A stretch of DNA of 64,000 nt from CAWJFJ01 sp963800065 (GCA_963800065.1 CAWCZO010000007.1:186001-250000), one strand, 5' to 3'. Numbered from the stretch's first letter, positions 41,760 to 52,222 are shown. Translations and numbers: made by a program. Notes: generated from the sequence alone by a model not told the origin.

Positions 41760-43246
41760 GTGCCTCATCGTCCGCGGCGTCGGGGCCCTTCGCCGCGTAT
41801 GTCCGCAGGCGGGCCCGATCCGTCGCCGACTCCATCTCGATGACGTCGAAGACGACGCCGAAGCCGTCGGACCGATCCGGCCGCCGTGAGGGTCTTCAGG
41901 GCCTGGTCGCCGGCACTGCCCGGCACCGGGGCGTCGGTGGTGACGAGGACGAAGGGAATCGTCGGGATGCGACGCGTGGAGCACGGCCGCCTTGCCCAGT
42001 GCCTTCCACAGCGTGTCGGCCCGTCGCAGGCCCGCCCGCGTGCGTCGTGAACGCCCCCGAGACGTCGAAGTACCACGTCTGGCCGGTGTCGTCGACCCCC
42101 GAGAAGCTGACCTCGATGCCGTTGCCGGCCCGGACGTCGGCGGTCAGGTCGGCAGAATCCGCAGTGGTCGAGGAGGTCCCGGGCCAGCTCCCGTGCCTTG
42201 TGCCCGTCCCGCTGCGCCCGGGCCAGCGAGGTCGGTGGCATCGCTCCGGCTCGTCCGCCGGGAGGACGCCGACCGCCGCGCGGCGCCGGCGGTGACGCGG
42301 CTCTCGGCCGACCGCCGCGTGCATGCGTCTGATCCTGTTCGGCCCGGATCCGCTGCTCGGCGATCTCGACGTACGACGTCTCGGTGTCGTAGCCCACGAA
42401 CCGCCGTCCGGTCCGGACGGCCGCCACCCCCGTCGTCCCCGATCCCATGAACGGGTCGAGCACGAGATCGTCGCCGGTAGGTGTAGAGCTCGATGAGGCG
42501 CTGGGGGAGCTCGACGGGGAAGGGCGCCGGGTGACCCGACCCGGGTGGCCCTCTCGGCGCCGATCTCCCAGACGTCGGTGGTGGCCTCGATGAACTCGTC
42601 CTTGGACACCGAGATCTCGGCCGGGAGCCCGAGCGACGCCCGCTCTGGCGGGAGAGGGCCCGGTCGAAGCGGCCCTTGCTGGCGATGATCACCCGTTCGG
42701 TGACGTCGCGCAGGACCGGGTTGGCCGGGCTCTGGAACGAGCCCCAGGCGCACGACCCGCTGGCACCACGCGCCTTCAGCCAGATGACCTCGCCCCGCAG
42801 CAGCAGCCCGAGCTCGTCCTGGAGGATCCCGATGACGTCGGCCGACAGCGACCGGTACGGCTTGCGCCCCAGATTGGCGACGTTGACGGCGATCCGCCCC
42901 CCGGGCTCGAGCGTCCGGACCGACTCGGCGAAGACGGCGGTGAGCATCTCGAGGTACTCGAAGTAGCTGGCCGGGACGTGCCCTTCGCCCAGAGCCTCCT
43001 CGTACTCCTTGCCGGCGAAGTACGGCGGGGACGTCACGACGAGGGCGACCGAGCGCGTCCTCGACCTCGTCCATGTGCCGGGCGTCGCCCAGGATGGGCT
43101 TCTCCGCCGATGGGCGAGCGGACGACGGTGTCGTCACCACTGAGGACGGGGGCGGTGAACCGGTCGTAGAAGCCGCTGGCGTCGTGGCTCTCGCGCCGGC
43201 CGACACCGAAGGCGGAGGTGGAGGTGGGCTTACGGCGGCCGGTCAT
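41760..43246 (-). CDS. Site-specific DNA methyltransferase with C-terminal domain (frames broken)
   Basis: Beta-class amino-methyltransferase (N4-cytosine or N6-adenine). Order: MTGRRKPTSTSAFGVGRRESHDASGFYDRF, KPILGDARHM, catalytic motif IV TSPPYFAGKEYEEALG, then LRGEVIWLKARGASGSCAWGSF, and motif I DPFMGSGTTGVAAVRTGRRFVGYD near the C-terminal end of the catalytic part. About 160 further residues follow (GNGIEVSFSGVDDTGQTWYFDVSGAFTTHAGLRR, ADTLWKALGKAAVLHASRIPTIPFVLVTT, VFDVIEMESATDRARLRTYAAKGPDAADDE), either a fused domain or a separate gene. At least six frame switches. The exact stop near 41760 cannot be fixed. Recognition sequence unknown. Confidence 0.75.
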
Positions 43247-43363
43247 CGTTCGATCATGTGGTCGATTGATAGTACCGGGGTGTAACGATTCGGCGCCGGG
43301 ATCGACCGGGCGATGCCAGTGCCGGGGGTGCGAGCCGCCGGGACGCCCGTCAGGGGAGGCCCG

Positions 43364-44551
43364 TCAGGGAAGGGTGCGGACGAGGAGGGCGTCGCCCTGG
43401 CCGCCGCCGCCGCACAGGCTGGCCACCGCCGTGCCGCCGCCGCGCCGCTTGAGCTCGTGGAGGACGGTCAGGGCCAGGCGGGTCCCCGACATGCCGATGG
43501 GGTGGCCGAGGGCGATGGCACCACCGTTCACGTTGGTGACCTCGTCGGTGATGCCCAGGTCGGCCATCGAGGCCAGGCCCACCACGGCGAAGGCCTCGTT
43601 GATCTCGAACAGGTCGACGTCGCCGATGCGTCTTCCCCGCCTTCTCGAGGGCCTGCCGGATGGCGTTGGCCGGCTGGACGAGGAGCGAGGCGTCGGGACC
43701 GGCCACCTGGCCGTAGCCGAGGACCTCCCCGAGCGGCGCCACGCCGAGAGCGTCGGCCTTGGCACGGGAGGTGACGATCACGGCGGCGCCGCCGTCGGAG
43801 ATCTGGCTGGCGTTCCCGGCCGTGACGGTGCCCTCCTTGTCGAAGGCGGGCTTGAGCGCGCCGAGCGACTCGGCCGTCGTGCCCGGGACGGACGCCCTCG
43901 TCGGTGTCGACCAGCGATCGGGTCGCCCTTGCGCTGGGCCACGGACACGGGGACGATCTCGTCGGCGAAGCGGCCGTCCTTGATGGCGGCGGCGGCCCGC
44001 TCGTGCGAGAGGGCGGCGAAGCCGTCCTGGGCCTGGCGCGAGATCCCGGCGGCGTCGTTGTAGCGCTCGGTGCCCAGCCCCATGGCGCAGTGGTCGAACT
44101 GGCAGTAGAGGCCGTCGTACATCATCGAGTCCACCAGCTCGCCGTCGCCCAGCCGGTAGCCGGCCCGGGCCCCGGGCAGGAGGTACGGCGCCTTGGTCAT
44201 CGACTCCATCCCCCCGGCCACCACCACCTCGGCGGCGCCGGCAGAGATGAGGAGGTCGGCCAGGAAGATGCTGTTCAGGCCGGAGAGGCACACCTTGTTG
44301 ACGGTGGTGGCCGGGACGGACATCGAGATGCCGCCCTTCACGGCGGCCTGGCGGGCCGTGATCTGCCCCTGACCGGCCTGCAGGACCTGGCCCATGAAGA
44401 CGTAGTCGACCTGGTCGGCGGCCACGCCGGAACGCTCGAGGGCGGCGGCGATGGCGAATCCCCCGAGGTCCATGGCGCTGAACCCGGCCAGGGCGCCGGA
44501 CAGCTTGCCGATGGGGGTGCGGGCTCCCCCGAGGATGACGGAACCGGGCAT
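43364..44551 (-). CDS. Acetyl-CoA acetyltransferase (thiolase), three frame-breaking insertions
   Basis: Biosynthetic/degradative thiolase condensing two acetyl-CoA. Nucleophile Cys in NKVCLSGLNS, catalytic His in NVNGGAIALGHPIGMSG, second Cys in SLCGGGGQGDA, and GGMESMTKAPY. One-base insertions at about 43627, 43885 and 43910 split the protein over three frames; removing them yields 394 residues, the usual length. ATG 44551 has a GGAGG RBS. Divergent from crotonyl-CoA carboxylase/reductase, so it probably supplies acetoacetyl-CoA to the ethylmalonyl-CoA pathway. Confidence 0.92.
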
Positions 44552-44682
44552 GAGGACCTCCGAAAGGTCGACGGCGGCCGTGTCCGGACCGCCTGGTGGC
44601 GCCCATCGTAGGGGCGTTCCCCCGAGCCTATCCAGTCGAGCCCCGGCTCGGTGACCCACGGGTAACCAGCCGGCGCCGGGGG

Positions 44683-44688
44683 TATCGT
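44683..44688 (+). promoter_or_regulatory. -10 box of the crotonyl-CoA carboxylase/reductase gene
   Basis: TATCGT ending 8 nt before ATG 44697. Confidence 0.5.
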
Positions 44689-44696
44689 GCTCACCC

Positions 44697-46039
44697 ATGC
44701 AAGCAATCCGTGACGCCATCCTGGCCGGGGCCGGCGGGGACGAGCTGTCGGCCCTCCCCCTCCCCGAGACGTACCGGGCGGCGTACGTCCAACGTGACGA
44801 GGTCGAGATGTTCGCCGGGGTCGACTCGGACGACAAGGACCCCCGCAAGTCGCTGCACGTCGTCGGAGGTGGCCGTCCCCGAGCTGGCCCCCGACGAGGC
44901 CTACATCGCCGTCATGGCCTCGTCGATCAACTTCAACACCGTCTGGACCTCGATCTTCGAGCCCCTGCCCACCTTCGGCTTCCTCGACCGGCTGGGCCGG
45001 GAGAGCGTCTGGGGGGCCCGCCACGCCCTGCCGTACCACGTGGTCGGCTCCGACGCCTCCGGGGTGGTGCTCCGGGTGGGCTCCCTGGTCCGCAACTTCG
45101 CCCCCGGCGACAGGGTCGTCGTCCACTGCAACTACGTCGACGACCAGGACCCCTCGGCCCACGACGACTCGATGCTGGCGGCCAACGAGCGCATCTGGGG
45201 CTTCGAGACGAACTTCGGCGGCCTGGCCGACCTGGCGGTGGTGAAGGCCAACCAGCTCATGCCCAAGGCGACCCACCTGAGCTGGGAGGAGGCGGCCATC
45301 AACGCCCTGTGCAACTCGACCGCCTACCGGATGCTCGTCTCGCGCAACGGCGCCGAGATGAAGCAGGGCGACATGGTGCTCGTCTGGGGGGCCAGCGGGG
45401 GCCTCGGCAGCTACGCCGTCCAGCACGTGCTGAACGGCGGGGCCACCCCGGTCGGCGTGGTCTCGTCCCCGGAGAAGGTGGCCCTGCTCCACGACCTGGG
45501 CGTGGAGGCCGTGATCGACCGCAAGGCGGCCGGCTACCGGTTCTGGAAGGACGAGCACACCCAGGACGAGTCCGAGTGGCGCCGGTTCGGCAAGGACATC
45601 CGGTCCCTGGTGGGCGACGACCCCGACGTCGTCTTCGAGCACCCCGGGCGCCAGACGATGGGGGCGTCGGTCTTCGCCTGCAAGAGGGCCGGCACCATCG
45701 TCACGTGCGCGGCGACATCGGGCTACATGATCGAGTACGACAACCGCCACCTCTGGATGAAGCTGAAGACGATCAAGGGCTCGCACTTCGCCAACTACCG
45801 CGAGGCGTGGGACGCCAACCAGCTGATCTGCCAGGGAAAGGTCGTCCCGCCCCTGTCGGCCGTCTACCCCCTCGAGAACGTGGGCGAGGCCGCCTTCCAG
45901 GTCCATCGCAATCTGCACGAGGGCAAGATCGGCGTCCTCTGCCTGGCGCCCTGCGGAAGGCCTCGGGATCGACGACCCCGACCTGCGGGCCAAGGTGGGC
46001 GAGGACCGGATCACGCTCTTCCGGAGACACGGGGCATGA
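44697..46039 (+). CDS. ccr: Crotonyl-CoA carboxylase/reductase, two frame-breaking insertions
   Basis: Reductively carboxylates crotonyl-CoA to ethylmalonyl-CoA with NADPH. Residues known to hold CO2 in this family have counterparts: Asn in SSINFNTVWTS, Phe-Glu in WGFETNFGG, His in KGSHFANYREAWDAN. This argues for true carboxylating activity rather than a plain enoyl reductase. Nucleotide motif VWGASGGLGSYAVQH. Insertions near 44864 and 45953 move the frame; correction gives 446 residues ending ITLFRRHGA. Its stop overlaps ATG 46036. Diagnostic enzyme of the ethylmalonyl-CoA pathway, or a source of PKS extender units. Confidence 0.95.
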
Positions 46040-46480
46040 CCGGGGCACCAGGCGCCGACGACGACGACGTCCGGGGCGACTGCTGACCGAGATCGACCAC
46101 GTGGCCATCGCCGTCCGCGACCTCGACGCCGCCGTCGCCCACTACCGGACCTGGTTCGGCGCCGCCGTGACCCACCGGGAGGTGGTCGAGTCCGACGGCG
46201 TCGAGGAGGCGCTTCTGCCGGTGGGCGACCTCCTACGTCCAGCTGGTCTGCCCCACCCGCCCCGACTCGCCGGTGGCCAAGTTCCTCGAGAAGCAAGGGC
46301 GAGGGCCTCCACCACGTGGGCTACCGGGTGACCGACTGCGCGGCGGCGCTGCAGCGGGTCAAGGACAGCGGCGGGAGGGTCATCGACGAGGCCCCGCGGC
46401 CCGGCTCGCGGGGGACGACGGTGGCGTTCGTCCATCCCAAGGGCGACCTCGGCACCCTCATCGAGCTCGTCCAGGAGTAG
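46036..46480 (+). CDS. Methylmalonyl-/ethylmalonyl-CoA epimerase (frames broken)
   Basis: Vicinal-oxygen-chelate epimerase of about 135-145 residues. Metal-binding His in LLTEIDHVAIAVRDLDAAVAHY, His-His in GEGLHHVGYRV and terminal Glu in GTLIELVQE. Insertions near 46230 and 46298 break the frame. The start is uncertain: ATG 46036 overlaps the ccr stop but is not in frame with LLTEIDHV unless two more bases are removed; initiation just before that segment is possible. Interconverts R/S methylmalonyl-CoA and ethylmalonyl-CoA for the mutase downstream. Confidence 0.88.
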
Positions 46481-46540
46481 CGGGGACGCGGCGTCGCCCG
46501 AGCGGACGCGGCGTCGTCCGGGGGCTCCGGAGCGCTCCGG

Positions 46541-46546
46541 TAGCCT
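46541..46546 (+). promoter_or_regulatory. -10 box of the acyl-CoA carboxylase beta gene
   Basis: TAGCCT ending 8 nt before ATG 46555. Confidence 0.5.
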
Positions 46547-46554
46547 CACGGTCC

Positions 46555-48112
46555 ATGGAACATCCCATGTCGCAACGCCTGGCCGACCTGAAGGCCCGCA
46601 AGGAGGAGGCCCTGCACGCCGGAACGCCGCGCGCCGTCGAGCGCCAGCACTCCAAGGGCAAGATGACGGCCCGGGAACGGATCGAGTACCTGCTCGACGA
46701 GGGGTCATTCCAGGAGCTCGACATGCTGGCCCGCCACCGGGCCCACGGCATGGGCCTCGAGGAGAACCGCCCCTACACCGACGGTGTCATCACCGGCTTC
46801 GGCGCCATCGACGGGCGGCGGGTCTGCGTCTTCAGCCAGGACTTCACCGTCTACGGCGGCGCACTGGGCGAGGTCTTCGCCGAGAAGATCCACAAGATCA
46901 TGGACCTGGCCGAGTCGATCGGCGTCCCCATGATCGGCCTGAACGACGGCGCCGGGGCCCGGATCCAGGAGGGTGTGGTCTCCCTGCACTCCTACGGCCA
47001 GATCTTCCACCGCAACGTCCGGCGCCTCGGGCGTGATCCCCCAGGTCAGCGTGATCATGGGACCGTGCGCCGGCGGAGCCGTCTACTCGCCGGCCATGAC
47101 CGACTTCATCTTCATGGTCAACGGGACCAGCCACATGTTCATCACCGGCCCCGACGTGGTGAAGACGGTGACCGGCGAGGACGTGACCCTGGAAGAGCTC
47201 GGCGGGGCCATGAGCCACGCCACCAAGTCGGGCGTGGCCACCTTCGTGGCCCCCGACGAGCGGACCTGTCTCGACGAGGTCCGGTACCTCCTGTCGTTCC
47301 TCCCGTCGAACAACCTGGAGGAGACGCCGATCGTCGACACCGGCGACGATCCCGACCGCGGAACCCCCGAGCTCGTCGACCTGATGCCGGCCTCGGCGAC
47401 CCAGCCCTACGACATGAAGAAGGTCATCGCCGCCGTGGTCGACGCCGAGGACTACTTCGAGGTCCATCCGCACTGGGCCATGTCGATCACCTGTGGCTTC
47501 GCCCGCATCGACGGTCGCGCCGTCGGGATCGTCGGCAACCAGCCCGCCGTCCTGGCCGGAGTCCTCGACATCGACTCGTCGGAGAAGGCGGCCCGTTTCG
47601 TCCGGACCTGCGACGCCTTCAACATCCCCCTCGTCACCTTCGTCGACGTCCCCGGATTCATGCCGGGGACCGATCAGGAGTACGGCGGCATCATCCGGCA
47701 CGGGGCCAAGCTCCTGTACGCCTACTGCGAGTCGACGGTCCCCCGGATCCAGATCATCACCCGCAAGGCCTACGGCGGTGCCTACGTCGTCATGAATTCG
47801 AAGTCGATCGGTGCCGACCTGGCCTTCGCCTGGCCATCGGCCGAGCTGGCCGTCATGGGCCCCCAGGGAGCCGTCGAGATCGTCTACCGCCGTGAGCTGG
47901 CCGAGGCGGCCGATCCGGTGGCCCGCCGGGCCGAGCTGGTGGAGGAGTACACCGAGCGCTACGCCAACCCCTACATCGCCGCCGAACGGGGCTACGTCGA
48001 CGACGTCATCGATCCGAGCGAGACGCGACGGGTCCTCGTCCGCAGCCTCCGCCTGCTGGCGTCCAAGCGCGAGGAATTGCCGCGGCGCAAGCACGGCAAC
48101 GTCCCGCTGTGA
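46555..48112 (+). CDS. pccB: Propionyl/acyl-CoA carboxylase beta (carboxyltransferase) subunit, one insertion
   Basis: 518 residues after removing one base near 47034. Biotin-dependent carboxyltransferase. N-terminal crotonase-fold half contains YTDGVITGFGAIDGRRVCVFSQDFTVYGGALGE and IMGPCAGGAVYSPAMTDFIFMV; the C-terminal half has FVDVPGFMPGTDQEYGGIIRHGAKLLYAY and ITRKAYGGAYVVMNSK. The residue after GFMPG that selects acetyl versus propionyl is Thr-Asp, as in PccB/AccD5-type enzymes. Followed by the overlapping epsilon subunit. No biotin carboxylase alpha subunit is in the window. Confidence 0.93.
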
Positions 48113-48321
48113 GCACCCCCGGGGGGCCCGAGGTGGTGTCCGTCCATCCCGCCCCCGACGCAGCCGTCCTCACCGCCATCGTCGCCGCCGTCGAGGAGGC
48201 CTGGCCCCGTCCCCGTCCGGCCGGCGACTCTGCCGGGCGGCGGACCTCGGCCTGGCGGTTCAGCGGGCGCTGGTGGTCCAAGCCCACGGCGCTGCGACGC
48301 GACCGGCCCTGGGCCGGCTGA
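48109..48321 (+). CDS. Acyl-CoA carboxylase epsilon-type subunit
   Basis: 70-residue protein that matches the short actinobacterial AccE/PccE type: an N-terminal helix (VSVHPAPDAAVLTAIVAAVEEAW) and the conserved end SAWRFSGRWWSKPTALRRDRPW. GTG at 48109 overlaps the beta-subunit stop. These small subunits stabilise the alpha-beta carboxylase complex and their presence supports an actinobacterial host. Confidence 0.85.
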   Translation: MSTPGGPEVVSVHPAPDAAVLTAIVAAVEEAWPRPRPAGDSAGRRTSAWRFSGRWWSKPTALRRDRPWAG

Positions 48322-48366
48322 AGACGGCGCCGTCGGGGCCGGACGTCAGGGCGGCCGGGAGAGTCG

Positions 48367-50367
48367 TCAGCGGGAGGCTGTCGCCCGGTGCTCCTCGGCC
48401 AGGGTGACGAGCTCGGTCATGATGCGGCCGAAGTCGAAGTCCTTCGGGGTGAAGACCGCCGCCACCCCCTTGTCGCGCAACAGCTTGGCGTCATCGGGGG
48501 GGATGATCCCTCCCACCACCACCGGCACGTCGAGGCCGGCGGCCCGCAGACGGTCGAGGATGTCGGGGACGAGATCCAGATGGCTGCCCGACAGGATGGA
48601 GATGCCGACCAGGTCGACGTCCTCGTCGACGGCGGCGGCCACGATCTGCTCGGGCGACAGGCGGATGCCCTGGTAGATGACTTCGAACCCGGCGTCGCGG
48701 GCGGCGACGGCGATCTGCTCGGCCCCGTTGGAATGCCCGTCGAGGCCCGGCTTGGCCACCAGGAGCCGTGGTGGGCCACCGGTCCGTTCCGCCAGGGCCT
48801 GCGTCCGGGTCCGGACCCGGGCGACGGCCCCGCCGCGGTGCCCGGTCCGTCCGGTGACGCCGGTGGGGGCGCGGTACTCGCCGAAGATGTCGCGCAGGGC
48901 CTGCGCCCATTGGCCGGTAGTGCCACCGGCATGAGCGAGGGCGATGGTGGCCGGCATGACGTTGTCGTCGCCGTCCTCGGCGGCCCGGCGCAGCGCGTCG
49001 ACGGCCCGACGCACCGACGCCTGGTCCCGGGACGACCGCCAGGCGACGACGTCGGCGCGCAGCTCGGCCTCGACCGAGGGATCGACCTTGAGGATGGTGG
49101 CGGCACCGTCCAGGCTGTTGACGAGGGGCGACGTCTCGGTCTCGGTGAAGCAGTTGACCCCGACGACGGGGAGCTCTCCCGTCTCGATCCGGCGGACCCG
49201 GTCGGCCTGGCTGTCGACCAGACGGCGCTTCAATTCGTCGACCGCCTCGAAGGCCCCCCCGAGACCGAGGACGTCCGACAGCTCGGTCCAGGCGGCCTCG
49301 GCCATCTCGGCCGTCTTGGCCTCGATCACCGTCGATCCCGCGAAGATGTCGTCGTACTCGAGGAGGTCGGTCTCGAGGGCCAGGATCTGTTGGATCCGCA
49401 GCGACCACTGCTGGTCCCACGGACGGGGGAGGCCGAGCGCCTCGTTCCAGGCGGGCAGCTGCAGGGCGCGGGCGCGCGCCTCGCGTGACAGGGTCACACC
49501 CAGAGCCTCGAGGACGATGCGCGGGACGTTGTTCTCGGGTTGGGCCTCGGTCAGTCCGAGGGAGTTCACCTGGACCCCGTAGCGGAACCGCCGCAGCTTG
49601 GGGTCCTCGACCCCGTAGCGCTCGGAGCAGATGCGGTCCCACAAGCGGGTGAAGGCCCGTACCTTGCAGGTCTCCTCCACGAAACGGATCCCGGCGTTGA
49701 CGAAGAACGAGATCCGGCCCACCACGGCGGGGAGTTCTGAGACGTCGATCTTGCCCGAGTCGCGCACAGCGTCGAGAACGCCGATGGCGGTGGCCAACGC
49801 GTAGGCCAGCTCCTGCGTCGGCGTGGCTCCCGCCTCCTGGAGGTGATAGCTGCAGACGTTGATGGGATTCCACCTGGGGACGTGGCGGATGGTGTAGGCG
49901 ATCATGTCGACGATGAGCCGCCGGCTGGGGGCGGGCGGGAAGATGTAGGTCCCGCGCGACAGGTACTCCTTCACGATGTCGTTCTGGGTCGTCCCCTGGA
50001 GTCGGTGGGGGTCGACACCGGTGTCCTCGGCGTGGGCGATGTACAGGCCGAGCAACCATGCCGCCGTGGCGTTGATGGTCATCGACGTGTTCATCGTCTC
50101 GACCGGGATCCCGTCCATGAGCTGGTGCATGTGCCCGAGGTGGGCGACAGGGACGCCGACCTTTCCCACCTCGCCGGCGGCCTCGGGGGCGTCGGGGTCG
50201 TAGCCGGTCTGTGTGGGAAGGTCGAAGGCGACAGACAGGCCCGTCTGGCCCTTGGCCAGATTGGTGCGGTAGAGGGTGTTGGACGCCCGGGCCGAGGAGT
50301 GTCCCGAGTACGTGCGCATCACCCAGGGCGTGTCACGCCGATGGTCGGGTCGCACCACCTGGCTCAC
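48367..50367 (-). CDS. ecm: Ethylmalonyl-CoA mutase (B12-dependent)
   Basis: 666-residue single-chain mutase. The N-terminal TIM-barrel part follows Ecm closely: RTYSGHSSARASNTLYRTNLAKGQTG, MNTSMTINATAAWLLGLYIAHAED, QGTTQNDIVKEYLSRGTYIFPP. The C-terminal cobalamin domain has the DxHxxG motif (GLDGHSNGAEQIA), SILSGSHLDLVPDIL and VGGIIPPDDAKLL. It is shorter than methylmalonyl-CoA mutase large subunits. Converts ethylmalonyl-CoA to methylsuccinyl-CoA; with ccr and the epimerase it defines the ethylmalonyl-CoA route for acetyl-CoA assimilation. Frame intact. Confidence 0.93.
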   Translation of the reverse strand: MSQVVRPDHRRDTPWVMRTYSGHSSARASNTLYRTNLAKGQTGLSVAFDLPTQTGYDPDAPEAAGEVGKVGVPVAHLGHMHQLMDGIPVETMNTSMTINATAAWLLGLYIAHAEDTGVDPHRLQGTTQNDIVKEYLSRGTYIFPPAPSRRLIVDMIAYTIRHVPRWNPINVCSYHLQEAGATPTQELAYALATAIGVLDAVRDSGKIDVSELPAVVGRISFFVNAGIRFVEETCKVRAFTRLWDRICSERYGVEDPKLRRFRYGVQVNSLGLTEAQPENNVPRIVLEALGVTLSREARARALQLPAWNEALGLPRPWDQQWSLRIQQILALETDLLEYDDIFAGSTVIEAKTAEMAEAAWTELSDVLGLGGAFEAVDELKRRLVDSQADRVRRIETGELPVVGVNCFTETETSPLVNSLDGAATILKVDPSVEAELRADVVAWRSSRDQASVRRAVDALRRAAEDGDDNVMPATIALAHAGGTTGQWAQALRDIFGEYRAPTGVTGRTGHRGGAVARVRTRTQALAERTGGPPRLLVAKPGLDGHSNGAEQIAVAARDAGFEVIYQGIRLSPEQIVAAAVDEDVDLVGISILSGSHLDLVPDILDRLRAAGLDVPVVVGGIIPPDDAKLLRDKGVAAVFTPKDFDFGRIMTELVTLAEEHRATASR

Positions 50368-50412
50368 CTCTCTCCTCTGCTCCCGCCGACGTCCTTCGGA
50401 CGCCGTCGAAGT

Positions 50413-51267
50413 CTACGAGCGGTAGTCGTAGAAGCCCCGACCGGACTTCCGCCCGAAGAGCTCGGCGGAGACCATGCGGCGCAACAGGGGGACCGCCGCG
50501 TAGTTGGGGTCGCGATACTCGTCGTAGAGGGCGTCCAGGATGGCCAGACTGGTGTCCAGACCGACCAGGTCGAGAAGGGCGAAGGGGCCCATGGGGAACC
50601 CGCACCCGCCCTTCATGGCGGTGTCGATGTCGTCGCGGGTGGCCACCTTCTGCTCGAGGAGGCGGACGGCGTTGTTGAGGTAGGGGAAGAGCAGGGCGTT
50701 GACGATGAAGCCGGCCTGGTCCTTCACCTCGACCGGTGACTTCCCGCACGTCTCGGCGAACGTCCGGGCCGAGGCGATGGTTTCGTCCGAGGCGGTGATG
50801 GGCCGGACGATCTCGACCAGCGACATCACCGGTGCCGGGTTGAAGAAGTGGATGCCGCAGACCTTGTCGGGCCGGCCCGTCTCCATGGCCATGTCCACCA
50901 CGGCGAGGGTGGAGGTGTTCGTGGCCAGGATGGTGTGCTCGCCGCAGACGCGGTCGAGCTCGGAGAAGAGGTGCTTCTTTACGGCCAGGTCCTCGACCAC
51001 CGACTCGATCACCAGATCGCAGCCCGCCAACTCGGACAGATCGGTCACCGGCGTGACCCGGGCCAAGGCCGCGTCCCGCTCCTCGGCGGCCAGCTTGCCC
51101 TTGTCGACCTGCTTCCCCAGGGACTTCGCCATGCCGGCGACCATCCCGTCGGCCGTGCCCTGGGCACGCGAACGGAGGACCACGTCGAAGCCGTGCACGG
51201 CGGCGGTCTCGGCGATGCCGGAACCCATGATGCCGGAACCGACGATTCCTATTCGCTTGAAGGACAT
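50413..51267 (-). CDS. hbd: 3-hydroxybutyryl-CoA dehydrogenase
   Basis: 284-residue NAD(P)-dependent dehydrogenase. Rossmann motif GIVGSGIMGSGIAE, catalytic His in HFFNPAPVMSLVEIV with the downstream Glu, and C-terminal helical domain DAFGFMGxF-like segment GGCGFPMGPFALLDLVGLDTS. ATG 51267 is supported by TAACAT (51279-51274) ending 6 nt upstream. Interconverts acetoacetyl-CoA and 3-hydroxybutyryl-CoA, linking the thiolase to crotonyl-CoA. No crotonase gene is in the window. Confidence 0.93.
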   Translation of the reverse strand: MSFKRIGIVGSGIMGSGIAETAAVHGFDVVLRSRAQGTADGMVAGMAKSLGKQVDKGKLAAEERDAALARVTPVTDLSELAGCDLVIESVVEDLAVKKHLFSELDRVCGEHTILATNTSTLAVVDMAMETGRPDKVCGIHFFNPAPVMSLVEIVRPITASDETIASARTFAETCGKSPVEVKDQAGFIVNALLFPYLNNAVRLLEQKVATRDDIDTAMKGGCGFPMGPFALLDLVGLDTSLAILDALYDEYRDPNYAAVPLLRRMVSAELFGRKSGRGFYDYRS

Positions 51268-51320
51268 GGACGTATGTTACCAAGCAGTACGAAGAGGGCT
51301 CCCCTGACCGGTCGCCGGGA

Positions 51321-52187
51321 TCAGCGCCGGGCGCCGCGCAGGGCCCGGCGGAGCAGGGCCGGTCCGATGCGGACGAAGAGCTCGGGGGCCGCCCGGTAGG
51401 CGGCCCAGGCCGTGCGGGCATGGCGCGGAGTGACGATGAAGGCCCGGTTCCGGGCCACGCCGACGAGGACGTCGTCGGCGAGCGACGCCGCCGGATAGGG
51501 CTGTCCGATGGACCGGGTGAGCATCCGCCGCCCCTCGGGGAGGCTGGCCACGGCCGGCAGGTCGGCCGGGTTCCCCTTGTCGAGGAGCGGGGTATCGATG
51601 ACGCCGGGGCAGACGACGCTGACGCGTACCCCGTGCGCGGCGGCCTCCATCCTCAGGCTGGTGCTCAGGCCGACGACGCCGTGCTTGGTCATGGCGTAGG
51701 GGGAGAGCAGGGGAGCGGGGAGGAGGCCGGCCAGCGAAGCGGTGTTGACGATGTGCCCCCGGCCCTGCCTGATCATGACCGGGTAGGCGGCCGCCACGCC
51801 GTGGACCACCCCCCGCAGGTTGACGTCGATGACACGGTCCCAGTGGACCAGTGACAGATCACCGACATCGCCTCCCATGCCGACGCCGGCATTGTTGAAG
51901 AGGAGATCGATCCGTCCGTGATCGGTGACGGCGCGGCCGACGAGCTCGGAGAATGCGGCGGCATCGGTCACGTCGAGGGCCACGCCCGACGCTCCCGCCC
52001 CCGTGGCGGCGGCCAGTTCGTCGTCGGCCAGCTGGTCGGCGGCCGCCTTGGCGCCGGCTTCGTCGATGTCGGCCAGGACGACGGTCGCCCCCCGTCGGGC
52101 CAGGGCCGTCGACAGCGCCCGTCCGATGCCCGAGGCGGCTCCGGTGACCACCGCCACCTGTCCCGGGAAGAGCGTCGCCGTGGTCAC
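51321..52187 (-). CDS. Short-chain dehydrogenase/reductase
   Basis: 288-residue classical SDR: cofactor motif TGAASGIG, LDVTD, NNAGVG, catalytic Ser in NTASLAG and YxxxK in SPYAMTKHG. ALADID after beta2 (VVLADIDEAG) favours NAD over NADP. GTG 52187 is supported by TAGGCT (52199-52194) ending 6 nt upstream. The C-terminus (VRIGPALLRRALRGARR) is basic. Substrate unknown. Confidence 0.85.
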   Translation of the reverse strand: MTTATLFPGQVAVVTGAASGIGRALSTALARRGATVVLADIDEAGAKAAADQLADDELAAATGAGASGVALDVTDAAAFSELVGRAVTDHGRIDLLFNNAGVGMGGDVGDLSLVHWDRVIDVNLRGVVHGVAAAYPVMIRQGRGHIVNTASLAGLLPAPLLSPYAMTKHGVVGLSTSLRMEAAAHGVRVSVVCPGVIDTPLLDKGNPADLPAVASLPEGRRMLTRSIGQPYPAASLADDVLVGVARNRAFIVTPRHARTAWAAYRAAPELFVRIGPALLRRALRGARR

Positions 52188-52222
52188 CGCCCGAGCCTAC
52201 GACCGCGAGGACGGCGAGGTTC

